Source: VRUE01 sp036271315
Lineage (GTDB): Bacteria > Actinomycetota > Thermoleophilia > Solirubrobacterales > 70-9
NCBI GenBank assembly: GCA_036271315.1
Contig: DATBAV010000015.1
Span: forward strand, 1 to 63,727
Length of the DNA: 63,727 bases
Reading direction: 5' to 3'
Part shown: positions 1-8,796 of the stretch, piece by piece
Position numbering within the stretch: position 1 is the stretch's first letter
How the letters are laid out: the number at the start of each line of letters is the position of its first letter
Notes under the pieces: generated by a model
The model's input: the letters and a program-made list of their open reading frames with translations, nothing else
Told to the model about the DNA's origin: nothing
Databases searched by the model: none
Program-made: the position numbers and the translations under genes

Positions 1-450
1 CTTCTGCCCCGGCCGGCGCGCGAGCTCGGCGACGAACTCGCGGTCGATCAGCCGCGTGAGGACCTCCTGCAGCTCCTCGAGGTCCGCGAACCCCTGCATC
101 CGCTCGGTCCGCTGCTTGAGCTCGCCCGGCGTCTGCGCGCCGCGCAGCATGAGCACGGCCAGGACCGCCTGCTCGTCGCGCTCCAGCCGGAGCTCCTCGT
201 CGAGCAGGTGCCGGTACTTGGCGGCGCGCGAGGTATGCCCTGAGGCCAGCCGCGTGTAGCGACGCCGCCCCAGGTAGTGCAGTCCCTGGCGGATCGTGTC
301 CTCGTCGTAGTGCACGACGGGATCGCGGTTGGTCGTCTGGTTGCAGGCCAGCCTCAGCGCGTTGAGGCTGAGCGGGTACTGATCGGGCGTGGTGCGCTGT
401 TTCTCGATGAGGCAGCCGAGCACGCGCACCTCAACGGGATCGAGGTCCAT
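1..450 (-). CDS. YceH-family (DUF480) protein, C-terminus cut by window edge
   Basis: The first 150 residues are visible and the gene runs off the left edge. The N-terminus reads MDLDPVEVRVLGCLIEKQ followed by TTPDQYPLSLNALRLACNQ and TNRDPVV, the characteristic opening of the DUF480/YceH family, a tandem winged-helix fold of unknown biochemical role. A second helical segment follows (VLAVLMLRGAQTPGELKQR), matching the second winged helix. The ATG is 4 bp past the stop of the upstream acyl-CoA dehydrogenase, so the two are probably co-translated. Family assignment is from recognised sequence pattern. No regulatory target can be inferred. Confidence 0.88.
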   Translation of the reverse strand, partial: MDLDPVEVRVLGCLIEKQRTTPDQYPLSLNALRLACNQTTNRDPVVHYDEDTIRQGLHYLGRRRYTRLASGHTSRAAKYRHLLDEELRLERDEQAVLAVLMLRGAQTPGELKQRTERMQGFADLEELQEVLTRLIDREFVAELARRPGQK

Positions 451-454
451 GACC

Positions 455-1753
455 TCAGCGTATTTGCATCCCGCTGATCGCGCGGGAGATGACAAGCCGC
501 TGAATCTCCGAGGTGCCTTCGAAGATCGTGTAGATCTTGGCGTCGCGGTGCATCCGCTCGACTGGGAACTCGCGCGTGTAGCCGTTGCCGCCGAGGATCT
601 GAATCGCCCGCTCGGTTGCCCAGACGGCGACCTCGCCGGCCTTCAGCTTCGACATCGAGCCCTCGGCGTTTTCGAACCTCTGACCGGTGCGGCCCATCCA
701 GGCGGCGCGCCAGACCAGCAGGCGGGCGGCGTCGATCTCCAGCTTCATGTCGGCGAGCGTGAAGGCGATCGCCTGGTTCTCGATGATCGGCCGGCCGAAC
801 TGCGAGCGCTCTTTGGCGTACTCGAGCGCGTACTCATAAGCGGCGCGGGCGATGCCGACCGCCTGGGAGCCGACGGTGGGCCGGCTTGCCTCGAAGGTCT
901 GCATCGCCGCCTGCGACTTTGCCTTTTTGCCCTCGCGCACGCGGGCGAGGCGCTCGTCGAGCTTCTCCTTGCCGCCGAGCAGGCACGAGCCCGGCACGCG
1001 GCAGTCGTCGAGATGGACGTCGGCGGTGTGCGAGGCGCGCAGGCCGTGCTTCTTGACCTTGGCGCCCTGCTCGCAGCCCTTGGTCCCCGGTGGGATCACG
1101 AAGGCGGCGTGGCCACGCGAGCCAAGCTCGCGGTCGACCGAGGCGATGACGACGTGAACGTCGGCGATACCACCGTTGGTTGCCCACGCCTTCTGGCCGT
1201 TGATCACCCACTCGTCGCTGGCCTCGTCGTACTTGGCGGTGGTGCGGATCGCCGAGACATCGGAGCCGGCATCCGGCTCGGAGGCGCAGAAGGCGGCGAC
1301 CTTGGGCTCGTCGGCGGTGCCGAAGCACTGCGGGATCCACTCCCCCATCTGCTCCGGCGTCCCTTGACCGAAGATCGCGGCAACCGCCAGCGAGGTGCCC
1401 ATGATCGCCATGCCGATGCCGGCGTCGCCCCAGAAGAGCTCCTCGTTGGCGATCGGCAGGGTCAGGCCGGTCTCGTCGCTAAAGAACTGACCCAGTGCTT
1501 CGAAGCTGTAGAGGCCAATCTTGGCCGCCTCCTGGATCACCGGCCAGGGGGTCTCCTCGCGCTCGTCCCATTCCGAAGCCGCCGGACGGACGACGCCCTC
1601 GGCGAAGCCGTGGACCCACTCGCGGATGTCCTTCTGGTCCTGGTTCAGCTCGAGGGTGAACTTCGGCCCCTCGCTGGGCGCGCCATCGCCGCCCGCCGCC
1701 TCGGCCATCAAGCTCTCTTTCTCTGCCTCTGCCACTGCCGTTTGATCGCTCAT
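455..1753 (-). CDS. Acyl-CoA dehydrogenase
   Basis: This is a 432-aa FAD-dependent acyl-CoA dehydrogenase, which introduces the alpha-beta double bond in acyl-CoA and passes electrons to ETF. The family signature ASEPDAGSD lies near residue 160. The C-terminal IFEGTSEIQ motif near residue 412 supplies the expected catalytic glutamate, and GGNGYTREFPVERMHRDA precedes it as in short/branched-chain members. A roughly 30-residue Ala/Glu-rich N-terminal extension precedes the catalytic fold. A DUF480 gene follows after 4 bp. The upstream region has an ACACG/CGTGT dyad (1767-1780) that could be an operator. Chain-length specificity cannot be read from the sequence. Confidence 0.93.
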   Translation of the reverse strand: MSDQTAVAEAEKESLMAEAAGGDGAPSEGPKFTLELNQDQKDIREWVHGFAEGVVRPAASEWDEREETPWPVIQEAAKIGLYSFEALGQFFSDETGLTLPIANEELFWGDAGIGMAIMGTSLAVAAIFGQGTPEQMGEWIPQCFGTADEPKVAAFCASEPDAGSDVSAIRTTAKYDEASDEWVINGQKAWATNGGIADVHVVIASVDRELGSRGHAAFVIPPGTKGCEQGAKVKKHGLRASHTADVHLDDCRVPGSCLLGGKEKLDERLARVREGKKAKSQAAMQTFEASRPTVGSQAVGIARAAYEYALEYAKERSQFGRPIIENQAIAFTLADMKLEIDAARLLVWRAAWMGRTGQRFENAEGSMSKLKAGEVAVWATERAIQILGGNGYTREFPVERMHRDAKIYTIFEGTSEIQRLVISRAISGMQIR

Positions 1754-1766
1754 GGCGCGGGATCGT

Positions 1767-1780
1767 ACACGTAACCGTGT
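1767..1780. promoter_or_regulatory. Candidate operator dyad upstream of the acyl-CoA dehydrogenase
   Basis: An inverted repeat, ACACG and CGTGT separated by 4 nt, lies 14-27 bp upstream of the dehydrogenase ATG, where it would overlap a promoter or leader. Fatty-acid catabolic operons in actinobacteria are often controlled by TetR-type repressors with short dyads. That role here is inference only. Confidence 0.3.
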
Positions 1781-1795
1781 TGCGTTCGCGCCCGC

Positions 1796-2170
1796 TCAGA
1801 CGTCGCGCAGATCGAAGGCCTTGATGCCCTCGGGGCCGGCGTCGGAGCAGTCGAAGAAGCGCCGGTTGACGCAGTCGTAGGACTCGCCTTCGCCCTCATA
1901 TGCCTGCTCGACCGAGAACTGACAGTGCGGCAGCGCGTCGCCGGTCATCTTCACGCCGCCGAAGCCTCCCGGTTGCAGAACGGCCTCGAGGTCAACCTTG
2001 GCGGCGAAGACGTCCTGCATGCAGCCGACGTACTGGCTGCCGGTCAGCATGTCGACGAAGGAGTAGAGGTAGCGGCAGCGCATTTCGACGCAGCCGCGCG
2101 GCTCGACCATCTTGTCGCAGAACGAGCGGCACTGGCGGCACTCACCCGTCTTCTCGCGAGTTGCTGGCAT
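1796..2170 (-). CDS. Cysteine-rich small protein, function unknown
   Basis: This 124-aa protein is not recognised. It has nine cysteines; the first five are clustered near the N-terminus as CRQC (11, 14), then C18, C27 and C32. The others are near residues 50, 83, 100 and 108. There is no signal peptide and no membrane segment. The spacing would suit zinc or iron-sulfur binding, but no known domain is evident. It lies 48 bp after dnaE and 42 bp before the acyl-CoA dehydrogenase on the same strand. The Cys content, the normal third-position GC bias and the fit between flanking genes support a real gene. Confidence 0.65.
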   Translation of the reverse strand: MPATREKTGECRQCRSFCDKMVEPRGCVEMRCRYLYSFVDMLTGSQYVGCMQDVFAAKVDLEAVLQPGGFGGVKMTGDALPHCQFSVEQAYEGEGESYDCVNRRFFDCSDAGPEGIKAFDLRDV

Positions 2171-2218
2171 GGATGAAGTCTACGGACGTGTGGCCCTGAA
2201 AACCAAGGCCGGGACTGG

Positions 2219-5200
2219 CTATGCAGCCAGAGCAGCCGTGCCGAGCACGTGGTCGAGCTCGCTACGAAGACGGCCCGAGGGGCGCACTCGGTACCCCTCC
2301 CCAAGCAGGAAACGCCTCGGCTCGGCGGCACCGTTGCGAATTGCGAGGTGGACCTCTGCCTCACCCTTGTGGTGCTCGAGCACGGCCTTCAGTTCGTCGA
2401 CCATGACGAGGGTGAGCATGGCCGCCTCGATCTCGACCTCAAAGGGCCCGGAGGGGCCGCCACCCCCCGACACCGCCGGCGCCGCGGCGATCTCCGCCGC
2501 ATCGGGTTCGAAGCGCTCGGCCTCCTGGACGACGAGCTTGGTCTCGCCGCGATCCTTGTGGTCGAGGCGGCCGCGGACGATGACGATCGCGTCGGGCTCG
2601 ATCACCGCGGCGTTCTCGGACTCGTCGGCCTTGAAGACCAGCATCTCGACCTGCCCCTCGACGTCGTCGAGGGTGGCGAACATCATCTGGCTACCGCTCT
2701 TGGTGCGGATCTTCTTGCACTCGGTGACGATGCCACCGACCGTGACCCAGGAGCCGTCCTGCTTGCCGGCGAGGGCGGCGATGCCGCAATCGACCCGCGC
2801 CCGCAGCGCCCCGCGGACCTCGGTCAGCGGGTGCTCGGAGAGATAGGTCCCCAGGGTCTCCTTCTCCATCGCCAGCAGCTCGGCGCGCTCGAACTCGGCG
2901 GCGGAGATCGGCGGCCGGTGATGCGCCTGGGTCGCGTGCGCCCCCGCGCCCGCCTCCTCGCCGAAGTCGAAGATCGAGCCCTGACCCATCTGAGCGTCCT
3001 CCTGGGCCTTCTGGCCGGCGGACTGCGCCGCCGGCAGCGCCTCGAGCATGCCCTTGCGGGTGGCGCCGGTGGAATCGAGGGCGCCGCACTTGATCAGGCA
3101 TTCGATCGCGCGCTTGTTCACCGCACGCGAATCGACCCGCTCGCAGAAGTCCCAGATCGAGGCGATCGGCGCGTCCTCGCGAGCGCGCAGGATCGCCTCG
3201 ACCGCGGCGTGGCCGACGTTCTTGACCGCGTCGAGGCCAAAGCGGATCGCGTTCTCGGAGACGACGAAGCTGTGGTCGGAGGAGTTGACGTCGGGCGGCA
3301 GCACCTCGATCCCCATCTCCTCGCAGCGGTTGACGAAGAACGGGACCTTGTCCTTGGTGTTCATCACCGATGAGATCACCGCGGCCATGTACTCGGCCGG
3401 GTAGTTGGCCTTGAGGTAGGCGGTGCGGTAGGAGATCAGCCCGTAGCAGGCAGCGTGGGACTTGTTGAAGGAGTAGTCGGCGGCGGCTTCGTTCAGTTTC
3501 CAGAGGTCTTTGGCGACGTTGGGGGCGGTGTTCGATTCCGCCAGCCCCTGCATGAATTTGTCCTTCATCGTCGCCATCAGCTCGCGCTTCTTCTTGCCGA
3601 TCGCCTTGCGCAGATCGTCCGCCTCGGCGCCGGAGAAGCCCGCCATCTCGCGGGCGATCGCCATCAGCTGCTCCTGGTAGACGACGCAGCCGTGGGTCTC
3701 CTTGGTGATCGCGCGCAGGCGCGGGTCCGGGTAGCGCACGGTCGAAGGGTCCTTCTTGCCCTTGGCGTAGGCGGGGATGTAGGCCATCGCGCCGGGCCGG
3801 TAGAGGGCACCGAGCGCGACCAGGTCGGCGAACTCGGTCGGCCCGACCTTGCGCAGCGCGTCGCGCATCCCCTCGGACTCGAACTGGAAGACGCCGGTCG
3901 AGTCGCCGCGGGCGAGCATCTCGTAGGTCTTGGCGTCGTCGATCGGGATCGCTTCCATGTCGACCTCCTCGCCGCGCGAGCGGCGGATGATGTCGATCGC
4001 GTCCTCGATCACGTCGAGGTTGCGCAGGCCGAGGAAGTCCATCTTCAGCAGCCCGATCTCCTCGATCGGCCCCATCGAGTACTGGGTCACGATCTTGTAC
4101 TGGCGCTCGGCCTTGCCGCTGCCGTTGGCGGGCGCCGGGGCGGTCTTGTCCTCGGCCAACTGCAGCGGCACCACTTCTTGCAGCGGGCGGTCGGCGATCA
4201 CCACCGCGGCGGCGTGGATCGAGTTGTTGCGGATGATCCCCTCGAGGCCCTGGGCGACGTCGATGATCTTCTTCGCGTCGGGCTCGGCGTCGTAGGTCTT
4301 CTTCAGCTCCTGCCCCGATTTGAGGCATTCCTCGAAGGAGGGGCTGCGGCCCATGATCGGCTCCGGGATCTGCTTCGCCAGGCGATCGCCGGTGCCGTAG
4401 TCGAAGCCGAGCACGCGGGCCGCGTCGCGGGTGGCGGCGCGCGGCGCCATCTTGCCAAAGGTGATGATCTGGGCGACCGATTCGCGGCCGTACTTGTCGG
4501 CGACGTAGCGGATCATCCGCTCACGGCCGCGGACCGAGAAGTCGATGTCGATATCGGGCATCGACTTGCGCCCGGGGTTGAGGAAGCGCTCGAAGAGCAG
4601 GTCTTCGGCAAGCGGGTCGATGTCGGTGATCGTCAATGCGTAGGCGACGATCGAGCCTGCCGCCGAGCCGCGGCCCGGGCCAACCGCGATGCCGTTGTCC
4701 TTGGCGTAGCGAACGAAGTCCCAGACGATCAGGAAGTAGGAGGGGAAGCCCATCTCTTCGATCACACCGAGCTCGAACTCCATCCGCTCGACCGCCTCGG
4801 CCGGCAACGGGTCGCCGTAGCGCGCCCGCAGCCCCTCTTCGGCGATGCGGCGCAACATCGCCTCCGGCTCCTCGCCGTCGGGCGTCGGGTAGCGCGGCAG
4901 CAGCAGCCCGCCCAGCTCGATGTCGATGTTGCAGCGCTCGGCGATCTCCAGCGTCGTCGGCACCGCCTCCGGCCACTCGGCGAAGGAGGCCGCCATTTCC
5001 TCGGAGTCCTTGAGGTAGAACTCGTTGGTGTCGAAGCTCATCTTCGGCGCTTCCAGGGTCGACTTGGTCTGCACGCAGAGCAGCGCGGCGTGGTCTTCGA
5101 AGTCCTCGCGGCGCAGGTAGTGGACGTCGGCGGTGCCAACCAGCGGCCGGCCCAGCTCACGGGCGTAGCGGACGATCCCCTCGTTGGCCTTGTCCTGCTC

Positions 5201-5749
5201 GGGAATGCCGTTCTTCTGCACCTCGAAGTAGACCTGCTCGGGACCGAAGGCCTGGATCAGGTCGTCGAGGTGGGCGCGGGCGTCGTCGGGACGCTCCTCG
5301 ATCAGGCGGCGACAGAAGCGCGACTGCAGACAGCCGGTGAGCACGATCACGCCCTCGGCGTGGGCGGCGAGCATTTCCATGTCGACGTTGGCCTTGCCGC
5401 GCGAGAAGCCTTCGAGGAAGCCGGCCGAGGTGAGCTTGACCAGGTTGGCGAGGCCGGTGTCGCTCTCGGCCAGCAGGGTCAGGTGGTTGCGCTCGTACTT
5501 CGGCTTCTCCTTGATCGTCTTGACGTCGTCGACGAAGTAGGCCTCGAAACCGGCGATCGGCTTGATCCCGTGCTTCTTGCAGGCCTTGTAGAGATCGACC
5601 GCACCGTTCATCACGCCGTGGTCGGTCAGGCCCAGGGCGGGCTGCCCCATTTCCGCGGCACGCGCCGCCATCGCGTCGATCTTGCAGGCGCCATCCAGCA
5701 GCGAGTACTCGCTGTGGGCGTGTAGGTGGACGGCGGAGGGGTTGCTCAT
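2219..5749 (-). CDS. dnaE: DNA polymerase III alpha subunit
   Basis: This is the replicative polymerase catalytic subunit, 1176 aa from the chosen start. The N-terminal PHP domain opens with HLHAHSEYSLLDG. The palm domain carries the catalytic acidic motif PDIDIDFS near residue 400, and the finger region has GPGRGSAAGS. The C-terminal part has the helix-hairpin-helix region and an OB fold (WVTVGGIVTECK). The frame stays open for 22 more codons upstream, but MSNPSAVHLHAHSEYS matches the normal DnaE1 N-terminus and places the ATG at 5749. A family A hairpin occupies the gap upstream. Length and motifs fit an intact DnaE1. Confidence 0.96.
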   Translation of the reverse strand: MSNPSAVHLHAHSEYSLLDGACKIDAMAARAAEMGQPALGLTDHGVMNGAVDLYKACKKHGIKPIAGFEAYFVDDVKTIKEKPKYERNHLTLLAESDTGLANLVKLTSAGFLEGFSRGKANVDMEMLAAHAEGVIVLTGCLQSRFCRRLIEERPDDARAHLDDLIQAFGPEQVYFEVQKNGIPEQDKANEGIVRYARELGRPLVGTADVHYLRREDFEDHAALLCVQTKSTLEAPKMSFDTNEFYLKDSEEMAASFAEWPEAVPTTLEIAERCNIDIELGGLLLPRYPTPDGEEPEAMLRRIAEEGLRARYGDPLPAEAVERMEFELGVIEEMGFPSYFLIVWDFVRYAKDNGIAVGPGRGSAAGSIVAYALTITDIDPLAEDLLFERFLNPGRKSMPDIDIDFSVRGRERMIRYVADKYGRESVAQIITFGKMAPRAATRDAARVLGFDYGTGDRLAKQIPEPIMGRSPSFEECLKSGQELKKTYDAEPDAKKIIDVAQGLEGIIRNNSIHAAAVVIADRPLQEVVPLQLAEDKTAPAPANGSGKAERQYKIVTQYSMGPIEEIGLLKMDFLGLRNLDVIEDAIDIIRRSRGEEVDMEAIPIDDAKTYEMLARGDSTGVFQFESEGMRDALRKVGPTEFADLVALGALYRPGAMAYIPAYAKGKKDPSTVRYPDPRLRAITKETHGCVVYQEQLMAIAREMAGFSGAEADDLRKAIGKKKRELMATMKDKFMQGLAESNTAPNVAKDLWKLNEAAADYSFNKSHAACYGLISYRTAYLKANYPAEYMAAVISSVMNTKDKVPFFVNRCEEMGIEVLPPDVNSSDHSFVVSENAIRFGLDAVKNVGHAAVEAILRAREDAPIASIWDFCERVDSRAVNKRAIECLIKCGALDSTGATRKGMLEALPAAQSAGQKAQEDAQMGQGSIFDFGEEAGAGAHATQAHHRPPISAAEFERAELLAMEKETLGTYLSEHPLTEVRGALRARVDCGIAALAGKQDGSWVTVGGIVTECKKIRTKSGSQMMFATLDDVEGQVEMLVFKADESENAAVIEPDAIVIVRGRLDHKDRGETKLVVQEAERFEPDAAEIAAAPAVSGGGGPSGPFEVEIEAAMLTLVMVDELKAVLEHHKGEAEVHLAIRNGAAEPRRFLLGEGYRVRPSGRLRSELDHVLGTAALAA

Positions 5750-5835
5750 GAAGGCCGAGCGATCATGCCAATCGGGCCAGATGTCACGGGACGCATTTGG
5801 GCGTCTTCCGCGCAACTTCCGTGGGTATTCGGAGG

Positions 5836-5948
5836 GCGACGGTCCCGGCAGGGGCTTCGCTTAACTTTTTCGGTGGAGACGCTGCTGCTGACGCCGCAAG
5901 GGAACGCCGAAAAAGTACAAGACGCTTCGCCCCTGCCGGGACCGTCGC
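5836..5948. repeat. Family A hairpin repeat, copy 1
   Basis: The outer arms are a 20-bp perfect inverted repeat (5836-5855, GCGACGGTCCCGGCAGGGGC, pairing with 5929-5948). Inside is a second perfect 10-bp stem, ACTTTTTCGG at 5864-5873 with 5907-5916, and a 33-nt loop. Read on the minus strand, the 73-nt core matches the core of the copy at 53350-53467, including CGTCTTG, CCTTGCGGCG and CTCCACCGAAAAAGTTAAG. The outer arms are not conserved between the copies. The element touches the stop codon of the upstream lysozyme-like gene and precedes dnaE. Confidence 0.85.
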
Positions 5949-6982
5949 TAACCGCAGACCCAGGCGCTGGGGCCGGAGTCGGCCCAGATTTCACCGGCGA
6001 TCCTGTCTTGTTCGGCCTTCGGAGCATTTTGCGGCTCGCCTTGGCCGCCATAAAGTTCCCAGGTGGACGGGAGGATTTGGTAGGCGCCGCCGGCGCCCGA
6101 CGAAGGGTTCAGAGCTCCGTAGTTGCCGCCGGACTCGCACATCACGATGTAGGCGGGGATCGAGAAGGGGCCTCCGAGCCAGCGTTCGACTTCGCTCGTC
6201 GCTTCTTCGGAGCTGATGCGTTCTGCTTCGGCTGCCCTGGCGGCTTGGATGTCGGTGGTCCACTGGCCGATCTTGTCCTTGAGGGTGGCCAATGCCGCCG
6301 AGCGGGCGGCGGCGACGGAGTGCAGGTGGGATGCGGCTGCCTCGGCGTTTTCGCGGACGGCGGTTACTTCGGTGCGAGCGGTGGCGAGGCGTTCGTTGTA
6401 GGAGTCGACGCGGGCCTTGAGCGCGGCGACGCGCTGGAGGGAGGCGGCGACGGTGCGTCGGACCTGGGCCACGCGGGAGGCCAGGTCGGAATCGGACTGC
6501 TGGATGCGCTCCAGGTATTCGGTCCGGATCGCCAGTTCGTCGATGCTGTTGGAGGCGAGGATGATGCTGGCGGTGCTGGGCGAGCCGCTCTCATAGATCG
6601 CCACGAGGCGCGAAGCAAGGGCGGCTCGGGCTCGGTGCAGGCGCCGTTTTTCCGCCGCCAGCCGGCGCTTGGTTCGCTGCACTTCAGCGGCAAGGCGCGC
6701 AGCCTTTTCTTCGCCCGTCGCCAGCAGCGCGGTGAGCTTCTGCTCGCGGGCGCTGGCCGCGGCAGCTTCCTCTTCGGCCGCGGCGAGTTCGCCCTGCGCT
6801 GCTTGCAGCTGGCCGGCCAGCGATCCGGCTTCTTCCCGTCCGGCGGAGACCTTCTGCTGCAGGGCCGAGATGTCGGCCGCCGAGGCAGGGGCAGCCGCGA
6901 GCGCGAGCGGCGCCAGCAGTGCACAGAGGAGGGCGGCGAGAAGCGTGCGGCTTCCCGCCTTTGTCGCGAGGGTTCGCGCCAC
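5948..6982 (-). CDS. Secreted coiled-coil protein with Rpf/lysozyme-like C-terminal domain
   Basis: This 344-aa protein is likely a secreted peptidoglycan-acting enzyme. Residues 10-36 form a signal peptide ending PASAA. Residues 37-255 are a long Ala/Glu/Arg coiled coil like those of PcsB/RipA-type hydrolases. The C-terminal 63 residues form a transglycosylase-like domain: CESGGNYGALNPSSGAGGAY with the presumed catalytic Glu283, then QILPSTW, resembling resuscitation-promoting factor and goose-lysozyme folds. Translation starts at GTG. Coiled coil plus a muralytic domain suggests activation at the division site, by analogy only. The stop codon abuts a family A hairpin. Confidence 0.85.
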   Translation of the reverse strand: MARTLATKAGSRTLLAALLCALLAPLALAAAPASAADISALQQKVSAGREEAGSLAGQLQAAQGELAAAEEEAAAASAREQKLTALLATGEEKAARLAAEVQRTKRRLAAEKRRLHRARAALASRLVAIYESGSPSTASIILASNSIDELAIRTEYLERIQQSDSDLASRVAQVRRTVAASLQRVAALKARVDSYNERLATARTEVTAVRENAEAAASHLHSVAAARSAALATLKDKIGQWTTDIQAARAAEAERISSEEATSEVERWLGGPFSIPAYIVMCESGGNYGALNPSSGAGGAYQILPSTWELYGGQGEPQNAPKAEQDRIAGEIWADSGPSAWVCG

Positions 6983-7000
6983 TAAGCCTTCGAGGCTACG

Positions 7001-7156
7001 CTAGCCCTCAGGCACGTTGCGGGTCGCGGCGTAGGCCGCAATCGCCAATGCAACCGCCGCCGCCCCGGCGCCGATGCGAATCTGGCGCCGGTAACGGCGC
7101 CGGACGTACCTGACCGCAAAGCGGATCGCGGCCTTGCCGAGCTTGTCGTAGGCCAT
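7001..7156 (-). CDS. 51-aa membrane protein coupled to argG
   Basis: The protein begins MAYDKLGKAAIRFAVRYV, has a very basic stretch (RRRYRRQIR), then one hydrophobic helix (AAAVALAIAAYAA), ending NVPEG. This predicts a single-pass inner-membrane peptide with an Arg-rich cytoplasmic face. Its ATG follows the argG TAG with no gap, and the GAGGAGGAG at the end of argG is a near-ideal Shine-Dalgarno sequence. Translational coupling to argG is therefore strongly suggested. The function is unknown. Confidence 0.7.
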   Translation of the reverse strand: MAYDKLGKAAIRFAVRYVRRRYRRQIRIGAGAAAVALAIAAYAATRNVPEG

Positions 7157-8428
7157 CTACTCCTCCTCCCCGCGCTGGCGTATCCGGTAGGCCATCCGCG
7201 ACTGCAGCGACCAGAGCTCGATGAAGCCCGGCGATGCGGTCTGCGAGAAGAGCCCGCCCGACTGGGTGAAGGAAGCGAGGTCGGCGTCGTAGACGGCGTT
7301 GGGCGAGCTACGGGTAACGACCCGGACGCTGCCCTTGAAGAGCTTGAGGCCGATCGTGCCGGTCACCTGGGTGTTGACCGCGTCCATGTAGGCGTCGAGG
7401 TCGGTGCGCAGCGGCTCCCACCAGAGACCGGCGTAGACCAGATAGGCCCACTTGCGGTCGAGCTCGGGCTTGAACTGGTTCTGGTGGATCGTGCCGACCA
7501 GCTTCTCCAGCTCCTGGTGCGCGGGCAAGAGGATTGCCGCCGCCGGAATCTCGTAGATGTCGCGCACCTTGAGGCCGACGATGCGGTCCTCGATGTGGTC
7601 GACGATGCCGACGCCGTGGCGACAGCCGACCTCGGCGACTCGTTCGAGCAGCTCGACCGGCGCCAAGCGCTCGCCGTTGAAGGCGACCGGGACGCCGGCC
7701 TCGAACTCGACGGTGACGGTCTCGGCCTCGTCGGGTGCCTCCTCAGGCCGGGTGACCAACTGAAAGACGTCGTCCTCGGGGGCATGGTCGAGGTCCTCGA
7801 TCCAGCGACCCTCCGAGGAGCGGCCCCAGAGGTTGTCGTCGATCGAGTAGGGAGCCACCTCGGTGCCGCCCTTGACCGGGATGCCGTGCTCGCGGGCGTA
7901 GGCGATCTCCTCCTCGCGGCCCATCTGCCAGGAGCGCACCGGCGCGATCGTCTTCAACTCCGGTGCCAGCGTGGCCACGGTGGCCTCGATCCGGACCTGG
8001 TCGTTGCCCTTGCCGGTGCAGCCGTGGGCGATCGTGTCGCAGCCGCTGCGCCGCGCGTACTCGACCGCCAGCTTGGCGATCAGCGGCCGGCCGAGCGCGG
8101 TGAAGAGCGGGTAACCGCCGCCGTAGAGCGCGTTGGCCCTGATCGCCGGCAGCACGTACTCGTCCGCGAACTCCTCCCGCGCGTCGACGACGTGGCACTC
8201 CAACGCCCCCAGTCGCTTCGCCTTGTCCTCGATCACGGCGTAGTCCTCCCCCGGCTGGCCGAGGTTGACGGTGAGGCAGACGACCTCGGCGTCGTAGGAG
8301 TCCTGGATCCACTTCAGCATCACGCTCGTGTCGAGCCCGCCCGAGTAGAGCAGCAGGACGCGCTTGACCTCGCCGGGATCGGCCTCGTAGGAGGCCGTGC
8401 GAACGTCTGCGGGCGAGCCCGAGGCCAC
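7157..8428 (-). CDS. argG: Argininosuccinate synthase
   Basis: This 423-aa enzyme condenses citrulline and aspartate with ATP to argininosuccinate, the penultimate step of arginine synthesis. The ATP-pyrophosphatase P-loop is YSGGLDTS at residues 28-35, and GCTGKGNDQVR and TEVAPYSIDDNLWGRS are family hallmarks. A roughly 20-residue N-terminal extension precedes the usual start. The GTG start overlaps the preceding gene's stop by one base (TAGTG). The argH partner is not in this window. Downstream it is fused in translation to a 51-aa membrane peptide. Confidence 0.97.
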   Translation of the reverse strand: MASGSPADVRTASYEADPGEVKRVLLLYSGGLDTSVMLKWIQDSYDAEVVCLTVNLGQPGEDYAVIEDKAKRLGALECHVVDAREEFADEYVLPAIRANALYGGGYPLFTALGRPLIAKLAVEYARRSGCDTIAHGCTGKGNDQVRIEATVATLAPELKTIAPVRSWQMGREEEIAYAREHGIPVKGGTEVAPYSIDDNLWGRSSEGRWIEDLDHAPEDDVFQLVTRPEEAPDEAETVTVEFEAGVPVAFNGERLAPVELLERVAEVGCRHGVGIVDHIEDRIVGLKVRDIYEIPAAAILLPAHQELEKLVGTIHQNQFKPELDRKWAYLVYAGLWWEPLRTDLDAYMDAVNTQVTGTIGLKLFKGSVRVVTRSSPNAVYDADLASFTQSGGLFSQTASPGFIELWSLQSRMAYRIRQRGEEE

Positions 8429-8796
8429 TAGGGAGCGCCGATGCCGCCGCTGCCGTTTTCTTCTTCGGGCGGGGCCGTGGTCGTGGTTGTCGTTGTTTCT
8501 TCGGGCGCGGTCGTCGTTTCCGCGCTGGTGGTCGTTTCGGTCGGAGTCGAAGTCGTTGTCTCGGTGCTCGAGCCGGTCGTCGTCGCGGTGGTCGAGCTCG
8601 TTTCGCTCGGGGTCGTCGTCACAGTGGAAGTCGAGCCGCCGCTGCCACCGCTGCTGGCGATCACGACGACCGCGATCACCAGGCCGACTATCACCGCGAT
8701 CAGGCCGGCGATCAGCAGCCGCGTGTTGCCGTGCGGGCGGTGCTCGTCATCGGGCTGGCGCATCATCCGTGTCGGGTCCTCGTGCATATCGCTCAC
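8428..8796 (-). CDS. Single-pass membrane protein with Thr/Ser-rich extracellular tail
   Basis: The 122-aa protein has a polar N-terminus (residues 1-25) and one transmembrane helix (LLIAGLIAVIVGLVIAVVVI). About 75 residues follow that are dominated by Thr, Ser, Glu and Pro and end EEENGSGGIGAP. Such tails are typical of glycosylated or wall-spanning stalks in actinobacteria. No domain is recognised. It overlaps the upstream coiled-coil gene by 4 bp (ATGA) and argG by one base, so it is part of the arg operon, although nothing suggests an arginine-related role. Confidence 0.75.
   Translation of the reverse strand: MSDMHEDPTRMMRQPDDEHRPHGNTRLLIAGLIAVIVGLVIAVVVIASSGGSGGSTSTVTTTPSETSSTTATTTGSSTETTTSTPTETTTSAETTTAPEETTTTTTTAPPEEENGSGGIGAP

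Noticed and set aside
389..1774. 461-aa plus-strand frame opposite acyl-CoA dehydrogenase
   Set aside because: It is the complement of the real dehydrogenase, with no start signal and no domain.
3455..5725. 756-aa plus-strand open frame opposite dnaE
   Set aside because: It lies entirely antisense to dnaE; its residue composition (many V, G, D, L) is the reverse-frame shadow of GC-rich coding DNA, with no recognised domain.
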